Positions 1 to 12,381 of a stretch of DNA of 33,606 nt are shown in pieces (within the stretch, counting starts at the first letter, position 1; each line of letters begins with the position of its first letter). The translations under genes were made by a program, and so were the position numbers. The notes beneath the pieces were generated by a model. It ran no database searches and had not been told where the DNA came from. It saw only the letters and a program-made list of their open reading frames with translations. The stretch comes from Frankiales bacterium (GTDB lineage Bacteria; Actinomycetota; Actinomycetes; Mycobacteriales; SCTD01). The stretch spans positions 1-33,606 of the forward strand of contig JAODND010000061.1 in assembly GCA_025465465.1 (NCBI GenBank), given 5' to 3'.

Positions 1-411
1 CGGCTCGGCCTCGACCTTGGCGTGCCGGGGCGGCAGGGCCAGCCGCAGCACGTCGTAGAGCGAACCCGCCGTGCGGTCCGCGACCACCCGGGCCAGCGCG
101 GCGACCTCGGGCGTGAGGACCTGCTCAGGACTCACCAGCGACTGCAGCGGCAGCAGCGTGCCCTCGTGGTCGGACGCGTCGAGGCGCCCGAGCACGATGC
201 CGTCGACGAGCCGGCCGCTGAAGCGGACCCGCACCCGGCAGCCGGGCTCGGCAGCCGCCATGCTCGCGGGCACGAGGTAGTCGAAGGGCTGGTCGAGGTG
301 GGCGACGCCGGTGTCGACCACGAGGCGCGCCACCGGCCGGTCGTCGGTGAGGGCGAGCGGCTTCTTGGCACGCGGCTTCGGGGTGACCCCGAGGTCCAGC
401 TGCTCACTCAC
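1..411 (-). CDS. priA: Primosomal protein N' (PriA-type), N-terminal part, runs off left edge
   Basis: The first 137 codons of a PriA-family protein; the rest lies beyond the left edge. PriA recognises stalled forks and restarts replication, although actinobacterial members often lack intact helicase motifs, which cannot be judged here. Translation from a GTG at 411 begins VSEQLDLGVTPK, followed by a basic stretch and then VARLVVDTGVAHLDQPFDYLVP, typical of the PriA 3'-DNA-end-binding domain; further on comes RVRFSGRLVDGIVLG. No clear Shine-Dalgarno (SD) precedes the GTG, so the start is uncertain by some codons. It lies 71 bp downstream of metK on the same strand, as in other actinobacteria. 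Confidence 0.85.
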   Translation of the reverse strand, partial: MSEQLDLGVTPKPRAKKPLALTDDRPVARLVVDTGVAHLDQPFDYLVPASMAAAEPGCRVRVRFSGRLVDGIVLGRLDASDHEGTLLPLQSLVSPEQVLTPEVAALARVVADRTAGSLYDVLRLALPPRHAKVEAEP

Positions 412-437
412 GGCCGCGAGGCTATGCGGCCGCGCCG

Positions 438-472
438 ACGCCCCGCTCTGGCGTGATCACCTGTTGATCACC
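438..472 (-). repeat. Tandem TGATCACC repeats and small hairpin between metK and priA
   Basis: The 71-bp gap between the metK stop and the priA start holds two copies of TGATCACC (plus strand 454-461 and 465-472), one helical turn (11 bp) apart. A short inverted repeat, ACGCC/GGCGT (438-442 and 450-454), lies next to them. The stem is weak and has no U-tract, so it is at best a poor terminator. The tandem copies could be a protein-binding site. Confidence 0.35.
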
Positions 473-482
473 GGGAGGGGGG

Positions 483-1676
483 TCAGACGCCGGCGGCCTT
501 CTTGAGCAGGTCGGCACGGTCGGTGGACTCCCAGGTGAAGTCCTTGTCCTCGCGGCCGAAGTGGCCGTAGGCCGACGTGGCGCCATAGATCGGGCGCAGC
601 AGGTCGAGGTCGCGAATGATCGCGGCCGGCCGGAGGTCGAACACCTCGGTGATGGCCTGCTGCAGGACCGAGTCCTCCACCGTGCCGGTGCCGAAGGTGT
701 CGACGAACAGCCCGACGGGCTCGGCCTTGCCGATCGCGTAGGCGACCTGGACCTCGCACTCGGTGGCGAGCCCGGCGGCCACGACGTTCTTGGCGACCCA
801 GCGCATCGCGTAGGCGGCGGAGCGGTCGACCTTGGAGGGGTCCTTGCCGGAGAAGGCGCCGCCGCCGTGACGGGCATAGCCGCCGTAGGTGTCGACGATG
901 ATCTTGCGACCGGTGAGGCCGGCATCGCCCATCGGTCCGCCGATGACGAACTTGCCGGTGGGGTTGACGAGCAGCCGGTAGCCGTCGGTCTCGATGCCGA
1001 GGCCCTCGAGCTCGGGGTCGACGACGTGCTCCTTGATGTCAGGGGTCAGCAGGGAGGCGATGTCGATGTCCTCGGCGTGCTGGCTCGAGACGACGACGGT
1101 GTCGAGGCGGACGGGCCTGCCGTCGACGTACTCGATCGTGACCTGGGTCTTGCCGTCGGGGCGGAGGTAGGGGATCACGCCGTCCTTGCGGACCTTGGTG
1201 AGCCGGCGCGCGAGGCGGTGGGCCAGCGCGATCGGGAGCGGCATGAGCTCGGGGGTCTGGTCGCAGGCGAAGCCGAACATCAGACCCTGGTCGCCGGCGC
1301 CCTGGAGGTCGAGCTCATCCTGGTCGCCCTCGACTCGATGCTCATAGGCCTCGTCGACGCCTTGGGCGATGTCGGGGCTCTGCGCGCCGATGGAGACGGA
1401 GACGCCGCAGCTCTCGCCGTCGAAGCCCTTGCGGCTGCTGTCGTAGCCGATCTCGAGGATGGTGTCGCGCACGATGCTCGGGATGTTGGCGTAGCCCTCG
1501 GTCGTGACCTCACCCGCGATGTGGACCTGGCCGGTCGTGATCATCGTCTCGACGGCGACGCGGCTCTTGGGGTCCTGCGCGAGGAGCGCATCGAGGATGG
1601 CGTCGGAGATGGCGTCGGCGATCTTGTCCGGGTGCCCTTCCGTGACGGACTCGGACGTGAACAGACGACGCGACAC
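483..1676 (-). CDS. metK: S-adenosylmethionine synthetase
   Basis: Makes S-adenosylmethionine from ATP and methionine in the cytoplasm. The 397-residue protein has the full family length. It opens with [16 protein letters not shown], the ATP-binding signature with its His at about residue 16, and carries the conserved [12 protein letters not shown] near residues 117-128. The phosphate-binding loop is seen as [19 protein letters not shown]. The start is a GTG preceded by CTGGAG about 5 nt upstream. The gene lies 41 bp downstream of the FG-GAP lipoprotein gene on the same strand. No SAM riboswitch-like leader fits in that gap, so regulation probably comes from upstream in the operon. Confidence 0.97.
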   Translation of the reverse strand: MSRRLFTSESVTEGHPDKIADAISDAILDALLAQDPKSRVAVETMITTGQVHIAGEVTTEGYANIPSIVRDTILEIGYDSSRKGFDGESCGVSVSIGAQSPDIAQGVDEAYEHRVEGDQDELDLQGAGDQGLMFGFACDQTPELMPLPIALAHRLARRLTKVRKDGVIPYLRPDGKTQVTIEYVDGRPVRLDTVVVSSQHAEDIDIASLLTPDIKEHVVDPELEGLGIETDGYRLLVNPTGKFVIGGPMGDAGLTGRKIIVDTYGGYARHGGGAFSGKDPSKVDRSAAYAMRWVAKNVVAAGLATECEVQVAYAIGKAEPVGLFVDTFGTGTVEDSVLQQAITEVFDLRPAAIIRDLDLLRPIYGATSAYGHFGREDKDFTWESTDRADLLKKAAGV

Positions 1677-1717
1677 AGCTGCTCCAGGAGGGGATGAAGG
1701 GACGATCAGGCCGCAGT

Positions 1718-2431
1718 CTAGTCGCCCACGGTTCCGCAGTCGGAGGTGTAGGCACTCTCGACGGACGGCGTTCCCTGCCTGCCCTTGCCCGTGCGACTGC
1801 TGACCAGGACGAGCTGGGTGCCCGAGATCCGGTAGTCGGAGGCGTGCACCGTGAACGTCGTCCCGTCGCTGCTGTCTGCCTGTCGCACCTCGAGCAGGCC
1901 CGTCGGCAGGCAGCGGAAGCCGTCGCCGTGGGTGACGCTGCCGCCGATGCCGAGCCGGGCCGGGCCGCCATCGAGCTGCAGCTCCTTGAGCGAGGTGCCG
2001 TCGAACCGGTAGGGGGTGGCGAACTGCGTCGAGGCACCCTGGGCGGTCTGCAGGAAGACCTCGGCCCGCCCGTCGCGGTCGATGTCCGCGGTCCCGAGCA
2101 GCGCAGCGGGGCGAGGGTCCTCGGCGTGGACCGGCGCGGTGACGACCTTGCCGGTCGACGACAGTGTGACGCGCAGCAGCGTCGCCGACGGCTGGATGAC
2201 GTCGCGCTTGCCGTCGCCGTCGACGTCACCGTCCGCAGCGGGCACGGCCCGGGCGGGCGTGGCAGTCGCGGTCGGGCTGGGTGTCAGGCTGGGCGTCGAG
2301 CTGGGCGCCTCGGTCGTCGGCTCGGCGGTGGGCACGGGGCTGCTCGTGCTGGGTTGTGGCGTCGCCGTCGTGGAGCTGCCGGAGCAGCCCGCCACGATCA
2401 GGAGGGGTACGGCGAGGAGGCTGGCGCGCAT
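1718..2431 (-). CDS. Lipoprotein with FG-GAP/VCBS-like calcium-binding repeats
   Basis: A 237-residue predicted lipoprotein of unknown function. The N-terminus [16 protein letters not shown] is a lipoprotein signal with lipobox V-A-G-C and lipidation at Cys16. Residues 17-62 form a Ser/Thr/Pro-rich linker suited to spanning the cell wall. Two Asp-rich loops follow, [12 protein letters not shown] (67-78) and [11 protein letters not shown] (116-126), which resemble the Ca-binding FG-GAP repeats of integrin-like beta propellers. The protein is too short for a whole propeller, so it may carry only a few blades. The ATG at 2431 follows GGGGTGG and lies 13 bp after the coaBC stop. A membrane-anchored surface protein inside a nucleotide/cofactor operon is unexpected. 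Confidence 0.8.
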   Translation of the reverse strand: MRASLLAVPLLIVAGCSGSSTTATPQPSTSSPVPTAEPTTEAPSSTPSLTPSPTATATPARAVPAADGDVDGDGKRDVIQPSATLLRVTLSSTGKVVTAPVHAEDPRPAALLGTADIDRDGRAEVFLQTAQGASTQFATPYRFDGTSLKELQLDGGPARLGIGGSVTHGDGFRCLPTGLLEVRQADSSDGTTFTVHASDYRISGTQLVLVSSRTGKGRQGTPSVESAYTSDCGTVGD

Positions 2432-2444
2432 GGGGTCCACCCCA

Positions 2445-3644
2445 TCACAGCCGGGCCGCCACCAGGTCCCAGACCACATCGGCCAGCGCGTCCTTGGTGA
2501 CGAGTGGTACGTCGGTCGTGCTCCCGTCCGCACCGAGCACCGTCGCCGCGTTGTGGGTGCCCTCGAAGCCCGTCGGGTGGCCGGACTCCCCCACCTCGTT
2601 GACGACAAGGAGGTCACAGCCCTTGCGGGCCAGCTTGGCGCGGCCGTGCTCGATCACGGTGGCGTGGTCGTCACCGGTCTCCGCAGCGAACCCGACGACG
2701 ATCTGGCCCTGCCCCCGGGCGGCGACGAGCGCAGCCAGGATGTCGGGGTTCTGGACGAACTCGACGTCGAGGGTGTCGGTCTTCTTGCGCTTCACCGCGA
2801 GCCGCTCGGCCGGCCGGTAGTCGGCGACGGCGGCGGCCATCACGACGGCGTCGGCGGATCTCGCCTCGGCCAGCACGGCGTCGTGCATCTCCTGCGCACT
2901 GGTCACCTTGAGGACCTTGACGCCGGCGGGGTCGGGCAGGCCGCTGCTGGACACCAGGACGACCTCGGCGCCGCGGGCGACCGCCGCCCTGGCCAGCGCA
3001 TGCCCCTGCCGGCCGCTGGACCGGTTGCCGAGGTAGCGCACCGGGTCGAGGTGCTCGCGGGTCCCGCCGCTGCTGACGACGACCCGGCGCCCGGCGAGGT
3101 CGAGATCGGCGCTGCCCCGGGCCAGGACCTGCCGGACGAGGTGCGCGAGCTCCTCCGGCTCCGGGAGCCGGCCCTTGCCGGAGTCCTTGCCCGTGAGCCG
3201 GCCGACAGCGGGCTCGACGACGAGGACGCCACGGCTGCGCAGGGTCGCGACGTTGGCCCGGGTGGCCGGGTGCTCCCACATCTCGGTGTGCATCGCCGGC
3301 GCCATGACCACCGGACATCGGGCGGTCAGCAGGGTGTTCGTCAACAGGTCGTCTGCCAGGCCGTGGGCAGCCTTGGCGAGCAGGTTGGCGGTGGCCGGGG
3401 CGACGACGACGAGGTCGGCCTCCTGGCCGATCCGGACGTGCGGGACCTCGTGCACCCGGTCCCACGTGCTGGCGCTCACCGGCTTGCCCGACAGGGCAGC
3501 CCAGGTCGGCGCCCCGACGAAAGCCAGCGCGGCGTCCGTCGGCACGACCGTCACGTCATGACCGGTCTCGGTGAGCTGCCGGAGCAGCTCGACGGCCTTG
3601 TAGGCCGCGATGCCCCCGGCGACGCCGAGGACGACCCTGGGCAC
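2445..3644 (-). CDS. coaBC: Bifunctional phosphopantothenoylcysteine decarboxylase/phosphopantothenate-cysteine ligase
   Basis: Catalyses two steps of coenzyme A synthesis: joining cysteine to 4'-phosphopantothenate, then decarboxylating the product. The N-terminal flavoprotein (CoaC) half starts LGVAGGIAAYKAVELLR and contains VVAPATANLLAKAAHGLADDLL and the PAMHTEMW motif. The C-terminal CoaB half contains VVVSSGGTREHLDPVRYLGN, SSGRQG and the lysine-rich AVKRKKTDTLDVEFVQNPDIL segment linked to dimerisation and catalysis. The 399-residue length is normal. The GTG start abuts the rpoZ TAA with no gap, which suggests translational coupling; an AAGGG sits within the last rpoZ codons. Also known as dfp. 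Confidence 0.96.
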   Translation of the reverse strand: MPRVVLGVAGGIAAYKAVELLRQLTETGHDVTVVPTDAALAFVGAPTWAALSGKPVSASTWDRVHEVPHVRIGQEADLVVVAPATANLLAKAAHGLADDLLTNTLLTARCPVVMAPAMHTEMWEHPATRANVATLRSRGVLVVEPAVGRLTGKDSGKGRLPEPEELAHLVRQVLARGSADLDLAGRRVVVSSGGTREHLDPVRYLGNRSSGRQGHALARAAVARGAEVVLVSSSGLPDPAGVKVLKVTSAQEMHDAVLAEARSADAVVMAAAVADYRPAERLAVKRKKTDTLDVEFVQNPDILAALVAARGQGQIVVGFAAETGDDHATVIEHGRAKLARKGCDLLVVNEVGESGHPTGFEGTHNAATVLGADGSTTDVPLVTKDALADVVWDLVAARL

Positions 3645-3926
3645 TTAGCCCTTGTTGTCGGGCGTGTCGACGCCCGCCTCGTGCGTGAGCAGACCGGCGT
3701 TGATCTCGCGCAGCGCGATCGACAGCGGCTTCTCCTGGACACCGGTCTCGACGAGCGGACCGACGTACTCCAGAAGGCCCTCGCCGAGCTGGCTGTAGTA
3801 GGCGTTGATCTGACGCGCGCGCTTGGCGGCGTAGATGACCAGGCTGTACTTGGAGTCGGTGGCGGCCAGCAGCTCGTCGATGGGCGGGTTGGTGATGCCG
3901 ATCGGGTTCGCGACGGTGCCAGACAC
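3645..3926 (-). CDS. rpoZ: DNA-directed RNA polymerase subunit omega
   Basis: The small RNA polymerase subunit that helps fold and hold beta-prime. The 93-residue product reads [20 protein letters not shown] and [18 protein letters not shown], the characteristic actinobacterial omega N-terminus. The GTG start at 3926 has TTTGGAG 8 nt upstream. It lies 5 bp after the gmk stop and runs straight into coaBC, giving the usual actinobacterial gmk-rpoZ-coaBC-metK order. Confidence 0.96.
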   Translation of the reverse strand: MSGTVANPIGITNPPIDELLAATDSKYSLVIYAAKRARQINAYYSQLGEGLLEYVGPLVETGVQEKPLSIALREINAGLLTHEAGVDTPDNKG

Positions 3927-3931
3927 GTGTG

Positions 3932-4495
3932 TTACTCCAAAGCCTCAGGGGTCGTCATCAACGCTACCAGCGCGTCGGCCGCGCGCTCGATGTCGTCGTT
4001 GACGAGCACCGCGTCGAACTCGTCCTCCGCAGCCAGCTCGATGCGCGCGCGATCCAGCCGCTCCCGCACCTTGTCCGGCGACTCGGTGCCCCGACCGCTG
4101 AGCCGCCGGGCCAGCTCGTCGAACGACGGCGGTGCGAGGAACACCAGGTGCGCCTGCGGCATGGCGGCCCGGACCTGCCGGGCGCCCTCGATGTCGATCT
4201 CCAGCAGCGCGGAGCCGCCAGCAGCCAGCTGTGCCTCGACCGGGGCCCTGGGCGTGCCGTAGGAGGCACCGAGGTGCGCGTCGTGCTCGAGGAGCTCCCC
4301 TGCCGCGACCATCCGGTCGAACTCCGGCTGGTCGACGAAGTGGTATTCGACCCCGTCTGTCTCGCCGGGTCGTGGCGTCCGGGTCGTCACGGACACCGAC
4401 AGCCAGATCTCCGGGTGCCTGCGCCGCACCGCGGCGACGACGCTGCCCTTGCCCACCCCGGACGGGCCGGCGAGGGCGGTGAGGCGGCCCTTCAC
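3932..4495 (-). CDS. gmk: Guanylate kinase
   Basis: Phosphorylates GMP to GDP with ATP. From the GTG at 4495 the protein is 187 residues and opens [18 protein letters not shown], placing the P-loop at residues 10-17. [20 protein letters not shown] is the GMP-binding region and [12 protein letters not shown] is the next conserved block. The reading frame stays open upstream, but a GAAGG lies 7 nt before the chosen GTG, and the sequence before it overlaps mihF and lacks family similarity. It sits 10 bp downstream of the mihF stop and is probably co-transcribed with it. Confidence 0.95.
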   Translation of the reverse strand: MKGRLTALAGPSGVGKGSVVAAVRRRHPEIWLSVSVTTRTPRPGETDGVEYHFVDQPEFDRMVAAGELLEHDAHLGASYGTPRAPVEAQLAAGGSALLEIDIEGARQVRAAMPQAHLVFLAPPSFDELARRLSGRGTESPDKVRERLDRARIELAAEDEFDAVLVNDDIERAADALVALMTTPEALE

Positions 4496-4505
4496 TGCGA
4501 CGCCT

Positions 4506-4817
4506 TCACTCAAAGGCTCTGAGCAGGGCCTCGCGCTGCTTGGCTCCGAGACCCCGCACGCGCCGCGCAGGGGAGATCTCCAGGGTCTCGATGAGCTTCT
4601 GGGCACGCACCTTGCCGACACCGGGCATCGCCTCGAGCACCGCGACGACCTTCATCTTCCCGACGGCGTCGTCGGTCTCCCCGCTGTCGAGCGCCTCGGC
4701 GAGGCTCGTGCTGCCCGACTTCAGGCGCAGCTTGAGCTCGGCCCGGGCCCGGCGCGCGGCCGCCGCCTTCTCCAGGGCAGCGGCGCGCTGCTCGGGAGTG
4801 AGGGGCGGCAGAGCCAA
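4506..4817 (-). CDS. mihF: Integration host factor, actinobacterial type (mIHF)
   Basis: A 103-residue nucleoid-associated protein of the mycobacterial/Streptomyces IHF family, unrelated in fold to enterobacterial IHF. It begins MALPPLTPEQRAAALEKAAAARRARAELK, a charged helical region. The DNA-binding part holds the helix-hairpin-helix-like EAMPGVGKVRAQKLIE and then RRVRGLGAKQREALL. The start is an unusual TTG, supported by GAAGGA about 7 nt upstream and by family length. It lies between pyrF and gmk, as in Mycobacterium and Streptomyces. The 76 bp upstream of it (4818-4893) carry no gene and no convincing promoter or terminator that I could see. Confidence 0.95.
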   Translation of the reverse strand: MALPPLTPEQRAAALEKAAAARRARAELKLRLKSGSTSLAEALDSGETDDAVGKMKVVAVLEAMPGVGKVRAQKLIETLEISPARRVRGLGAKQREALLRAFE

Positions 4818-4893
4818 CGCGGGATCCTTCGTCGAAAAGAGGTACGGGGCGGCGCGAACCTAGCGAGTCCGCTGGCTCCGCCACAAACGAGGG

Positions 4894-5592
4894 TCAGGCC
4901 GGAGCGCGGCTGGTGAGCGACGCGGCGATGGCCGCAGCGGCCACCCCGGGGTCCGGCGCGCCGGTGATGGGCCGACCGATGACCAGCAGGTCGGCGCCGT
5001 CGGCGAGGGCCTGCTCGGGAGTCGCGACCCGGGCCTGGTCCTGCAGGTCGGCACCGGCCGGCCGGACCCCGGGGGTGATGAGGGTGATGCCCGGGCCGAC
5101 CTCGGCGCGCACAGCTGCGACCTCCTGCGGTGAGCACACCAGCGCACCGGCGCCGGCCTCGACGGCGAGGGCGGCCAGCCGGCGTACTGCGTCGAGGGAC
5201 GGTCCCTGCAGCCCGACCTCGGCCAGTACGGCCTCGGACAGGCTGGTGAGGATCGTGACCGCGGCGATCGTGACGCCCGGCGCGGCGTCGACCGCGGCGC
5301 GCACCATGTCGCGTCCGCCGCTGGCATGGACGGTGAGGTAGGTGGGCTTGAGGCCCGCGACGGCCTTCGCGGCCCCGGCCACCGTGTTGGGGATGTCGTG
5401 CAGCTTGAGGTCGAGGAACAGGTCGACGCCGCTGCCGCCACGCACCGTGTCGACCACCGCCGGACCCGTGCGGCAGAACAGCTCGAGGCCGACCTTGACC
5501 ACCGCGACGTGCGGGGTGACGGCCTGCGCCCAGCGGGCCGCGGTCTCGAGGTCGGGCGCGTCGAGCGCCACCGCGATGGGGGCTCGGCTCAC
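4894..5592 (-). CDS. pyrF: Orotidine 5'-phosphate decarboxylase
   Basis: Last step of UMP synthesis, converting OMP to UMP. The 232-residue TIM-barrel protein starts with [10 protein letters not shown] and holds [15 protein letters not shown] at about residues 57-71, with the catalytic Asp-Lys-Asp array D61, K63 and D66. The C-terminus carries [10 protein letters not shown] and LLVIGRPIT, the phosphate-binding segments. The GTG start overlaps the pyrD stop by 4 nt (GTGA). It is the last gene of the nine-gene pyr operon. Confidence 0.96.
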   Translation of the reverse strand: MSRAPIAVALDAPDLETAARWAQAVTPHVAVVKVGLELFCRTGPAVVDTVRGGSGVDLFLDLKLHDIPNTVAGAAKAVAGLKPTYLTVHASGGRDMVRAAVDAAPGVTIAAVTILTSLSEAVLAEVGLQGPSLDAVRRLAALAVEAGAGALVCSPQEVAAVRAEVGPGITLITPGVRPAGADLQDQARVATPEQALADGADLLVIGRPITGAPDPGVAAAAIAASLTSRAPA

Positions 5593-6641
5593 AACTGCTC
5601 CTCGTCGTCATGGGCAGGGTCGCCGAGGGTGTCGCCCACGGGGTCAGGTCCCTCGGGCAGGCGGATCTCGGGTGGTCGGTGCGCCAGGCCGACGGCTTCC
5701 GCGACGCTGCTGAACCCGCGCTCGGCGAGTGCGACCGCCAGCTCGTCCAGGACGCGGATCGGCGCCCTCGGGTCGCCGAAGACGGTGGTGCCGACGCTGA
5801 CGGCGTTGGCTCCTGCGAGGACGAACTCGAGGGCGTCGAGCCCGGTGCGGATGCCACCCATTCCGAGGATCGGGATGTCGGGCAGCGCCTGCCGCACCTG
5901 CCAGACGGCCCGCACCGCGACCGGCCGGATGGCCGGGCCGGAGAGCCCGCCCGTGATGCCGCCGAGCGCCGGGCGCATCGTGTCCGTGTCGATGACGAGA
6001 CCCAGCAGCGTGTTGATGAGGCTCAGCCCGTCGGCGCCGGCGTCGACGCAGGCCTTCGCGATCTCGGTGATGTCGGTGACGTCGGGGCTGAGCTTGGCGA
6101 AGACCGGGACGCCGGTCGGAGCGGACCGCTTCACCGCTTGCACGACGGCCGCGGACGCCCCGGGGTCGCAGGCGAAGACCTGCCCCCGGTCCTCGACGTT
6201 GGGGCAGGAGATGTTGACCTCGATCATCGCGAGGCCCTTGGCCCCCCGCAGCTTCGCCGCGAGCTTGGCGTAGTCCTCCACGCTGCCACCGGCGATGCTC
6301 ACGACCGCGCGGGCCCCTCGCTGGGCGAGCCAGGCGAGGTCCTTGTCGAGGAAGGCGTCGATGCCGGGGCCCTGCAGGCCGATGCTGTTGAGCATCCCGC
6401 TCGGGGTCTCGGCCATCCGGGGGGTGGCGCGGCCCGACCGCGGCGCGAGCATGATCGACTTGGTGACGATGCCACCGAGCTGGGAGACGTCGAAGAACTG
6501 GTCGAGCTCCTGGCCCGCGGCGGCACAGCCGGAGGCGGTGAACACCGGGTTGGGGAACGTCACCGAGCCGAGCTGCGTGGTGAGGTCGACGTCGGGGCGG
6601 GTGAAGGCCGCTTCGGTCTTGCGGACGGTCAGCTCGGTCAT
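5589..6641 (-). CDS. pyrD: Dihydroorotate dehydrogenase, class 1B catalytic subunit
   Basis: Oxidises dihydroorotate to orotate. The 350-residue FMN protein has [17 protein letters not shown] near its start, Lys61 in GGIVTKSI, and EVNISCPN at 141-148. Cysteine (C146) is in the catalytic-base position; class 2 quinone-linked enzymes have serine there, so this is class 1. With pyrK directly upstream it is class 1B, passing electrons through the FAD/[2Fe-2S] subunit to NAD. The ATG overlaps the pyrK TGA by one nucleotide (TGATG) and the 3' end overlaps pyrF by 4 nt. No membrane-targeting N-terminal helix is seen, as expected for a cytosolic class 1 enzyme. Confidence 0.95.
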   Translation of the reverse strand: MTELTVRKTEAAFTRPDVDLTTQLGSVTFPNPVFTASGCAAAGQELDQFFDVSQLGGIVTKSIMLAPRSGRATPRMAETPSGMLNSIGLQGPGIDAFLDKDLAWLAQRGARAVVSIAGGSVEDYAKLAAKLRGAKGLAMIEVNISCPNVEDRGQVFACDPGASAAVVQAVKRSAPTGVPVFAKLSPDVTDITEIAKACVDAGADGLSLINTLLGLVIDTDTMRPALGGITGGLSGPAIRPVAVRAVWQVRQALPDIPILGMGGIRTGLDALEFVLAGANAVSVGTTVFGDPRAPIRVLDELAVALAERGFSSVAEAVGLAHRPPEIRLPEGPDPVGDTLGDPAHDDEEQL

Positions 6642-7497
6642 CAGTGGCCTGCCTGTGCGGTGATGGACCCGACCACGTCCTCGGGGATGGTGCCGACGTC
6701 GCTCCAGCGGACCCGGTCGCCGAGGAACACCGGGCCCTCGACGCAGGATCGCAACATCCTGGTCTTGCCGTCGTCGCCGATCACGGGCAGTACGCAGGTC
6801 ATGCAGACGCCGATGCCGCAGGCCATCGACTCCTCGACGGCGACCTGGCACGGGATGCCACGGGATGAGCAGATCTCGGTGACGGCTCGGAGCATCGCCA
6901 TCGGGCCGCAGGCATAGACGACATCTGACTGGGTGCGGTCGAGAAGCTCGGGCAGCACGTCGCTGACGCGACCCCGACGGCCCGACGATCCGTCGTCGGT
7001 CGTGACCTCGATGCTGGTGGCGATGCGCTTGGCGTCGAGCTGACCGAACAGCCGGTGCTGGTCGCCCGCGCCGAGCACGAAGTCGACGCGGCACCCGCGC
7101 TCCCGCAGCAGGCTCGCCAGTGGCAGCAGCGGCGCGCTGCCGTAGCCACCCCCGACGAGCGTCGCCGTGACCCGCTCGGCGGGAAGCCGGAACGGCTTGC
7201 CGAGCGGTCCCACGAGGTCGAGCTTGTCCTGAGGCCGGCGGCGCGCGAGCCAGGCGGTCCCCTTGCCGTGCACGGAGAAGATGAACTCGACGGTGCCGCC
7301 GTAGACACCTCGTTCCTTGACGTCGTAGATGGCGAACGCCCGGCGCAGCAGCATGCTCGACTCCGGGCCGCCGACCTGCACCGCGACGAAGTGGCCAGGC
7401 CTGGTCAGCTCCGCCATGCCGGGTGCGACGACGGTCATGGCGAAGTAGGCGCCGACCCTGCGGATCGACAGGACCTCGCCTTGCACCTGGACGGGCA

Positions 7498-7498
<1 letters not shown>
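6641..7498 (-). CDS. pyrK: Dihydroorotate dehydrogenase B, electron-transfer subunit
   Basis: The FAD and iron-sulfur partner of class 1B PyrD; it carries electrons from PyrD FMN to NAD. The 285-residue protein has a ferredoxin-reductase-like FAD domain (RPGHFVAVQV and LLRRAFAIYD near 33-59), a nucleotide-binding Rossmann part (VGGGYGSAPLLPLA, 115-128; VYACGPMAMLRAV, 194-206), and a C-terminal [2Fe-2S] motif with C227, C232, C235 and C252 (ACGIGVCMTC, then RSC). The ATG overlaps the carB stop by 1 nt and the stop overlaps pyrD by 1 nt, which fits a tight 1:1 complex. Confidence 0.95.
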
Positions 7499-10783
<3,285 letters not shown>

Positions 10784-10791
<8 letters not shown>

Positions 10792-11893
10792 GGGCCGCCG
10801 CCATCAGGTCGCAGAACCGGTCGAACAGGTAGCTCGCATCGTGCGGGCCCGCGGCGGCCTCGGGGTGGTATTGCACCGAGAAGGCGCGGAGCACGCCGTC
10901 GCGACGGAGCTCGAGCCCCTCCACCACGTCATCGTTGAGGCAGACATGGCTGACCGACGCCTCGCCCCACGGCGTCGGGGTGCCGCGATCGAGCGGGGCG
11001 TCGACGGCGAAGCCGTGGTTGTGGGCCGTCACCTCCACCTTGCCCGTGGTGCGGTCCATGACGGGCTGGTTGATGCCGCGATGGCCGTACTTCAGCTTGA
11101 AGGTCCCGAACCCGAGGGCCCGTCCGAACAGCTGGTTGCCGAAGCAGATGCCGAAGTAGGGGATCCCCTCCTCGAGCAGCGACTGCAGGACCGTGACGTC
11201 GTAGGTCGCCGGGTCGCCCGGGCCGTTGCTGTAGAACAGCCCGTCGGCGCCGACCGCACGGATCTGCTCGGCGGACGCGCCTGCCGGCAGCACGACGGTC
11301 TCGATGCCGCGCTGCGCCATCATCCGCGGGGTGTTGGCCTTGATGCCGAGGTCGAGCGCCGCGACGGTGAAGCGCTTGTCACCCACTGCCGGCACGGTGT
11401 AGGCCGCACTGGTGGAGACCTCGCCGCAGAGGTCGGCGCCCTCCATCTGCGGGCTGGCGAGCACCCGGTCGAGGGCGTCGTCCGGGAGGGCACCGCTGAA
11501 GATCCCCACCCGCATCGCGCCGCGCTCGCGCAGGTGCCGGGTCAGGGCGCGGGTGTCGATGCCGCTGATGCCGACGACCCCCTGCGCGGACAGCTCGTCG
11601 TCGAGCGACCGGATGCTGCGCCAGCTGCTGCGGACCCTCGACGGCTCGCGCACGACATAGCCGCTGACCCAGATCCGGCTGCTCTCGGCATCCTCGTCGT
11701 TGACGCCCGTGTTGCCGATCTGCGGAGCGGTCATCACCACGACCTGGCGGTGGTACGACGGGTCGGTGAGCGTCTCCTGGTAGCCGGTCATGCCGGTGCT
11801 GAAGACGGCTTCGCCGAAGGTCTCGCCGATGGCGCCGTAGGCCTCCCCGCGAAACGTGCGGCCGTCCTCGAGGACGAGCAGGGCCTGGGTCAT
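10784..11893 (-). CDS. carA: Carbamoyl phosphate synthase, small (glutaminase) subunit
   Basis: Hydrolyses glutamine and channels ammonia to CarB. The 369-residue protein opens [17 protein letters not shown] and [17 protein letters not shown], the conserved CarA N-terminal domain. The class I amidotransferase domain has YSNGPGDP and [10 protein letters not shown] with the nucleophile at C250, and [12 protein letters not shown] with the catalytic His-Glu pair. The ATG at 11893 overlaps the stop of the upstream membrane-protein gene as ATGA. A longer open frame continues upstream but only antisense or out of frame to that gene. Confidence 0.97.
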
Positions 11894-12381
11894 GCGGCCT
11901 CCAGCAGGGCTTCGGTCACGGCGATGCGCAGTCGGGGGTGAGCGGCAGGATCGTCGGCGCGGAAGGCAGTCGCCAGCTCGCGGTCTCCGAGCTGCCAGGT
12001 GAGGACCAGCATCCCGGTGCTGACGACCTTGCCTGCCAGGGACTGCTCGACCGTCACCCCACGCAGGTCGGCCCTGGGGACGAAGACCTCGGGCAGGCCG
12101 TCGCGGAGCACGTGCACCCCGTCCTCGGCCAGGCACAGCTCACCGGTTGCCCGGTCGCTGAGGTGGTGGACCGCGATCCGGTCGAGCCAGTCGCCGGCAG
12201 CCGTCGTCCCGACATACAGGCCCGGCACCCAGTCGACGAGGACGTGCGCCGTGCCGTCCGAGACCGGTGGCGGGGCCACGTCGGACTGACGGCGGAGCCG
12301 CGACCGCCAGCCGCGCGCCATGAGGGAGTAGCCGACGGTGCAGAACACGATCGTGCAGAGGGTCAGGAAGAGGCGCTCCAT
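11890..12381 (-). CDS. Membrane-anchored PH-like protein of the pyr operon (Rv1382-like)
   Basis: A 163-residue protein of unknown function. One N-terminal hydrophobic segment (about residues 3-20, [17 protein letters not shown]) is followed by basic residues, which suggests a membrane anchor with a cytoplasmic domain. The rest looks like a small beta-rich PH-like domain ([59 protein letters not shown]). As I recall, Mycobacterium tuberculosis has a comparable gene, Rv1382, at the same place between pyrC and carA. The ATG overlaps the pyrC stop by 1 nt and the stop overlaps carA by 4 nt, so its output is tied to the enzymes. A role in placing the pathway at the membrane would be inference. 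Confidence 0.85.
   Translation of the reverse strand: MERLFLTLCTIVFCTVGYSLMARGWRSRLRRQSDVAPPPVSDGTAHVLVDWVPGLYVGTTAAGDWLDRIAVHHLSDRATGELCLAEDGVHVLRDGLPEVFVPRADLRGVTVEQSLAGKVVSTGMLVLTWQLGDRELATAFRADDPAAHPRLRIAVTEALLEAA

Noticed and set aside
561..1697. Long plus-strand open frame opposite metK.
   Set aside because: It is a by-product of GC-rich third positions on the opposite strand; composition is low-complexity and metK is unambiguous.
1677..1717. Possible SAM riboswitch upstream of metK.
   Set aside because: The gap is only 41 bp and holds an SD but no riboswitch-like structure.
2016..4262. A 748-codon plus-strand open frame crossing several minus-strand genes.
   Set aside because: It spans the lipoprotein gene, coaBC, rpoZ and part of gmk, all with clear family motifs; its own product shows none.
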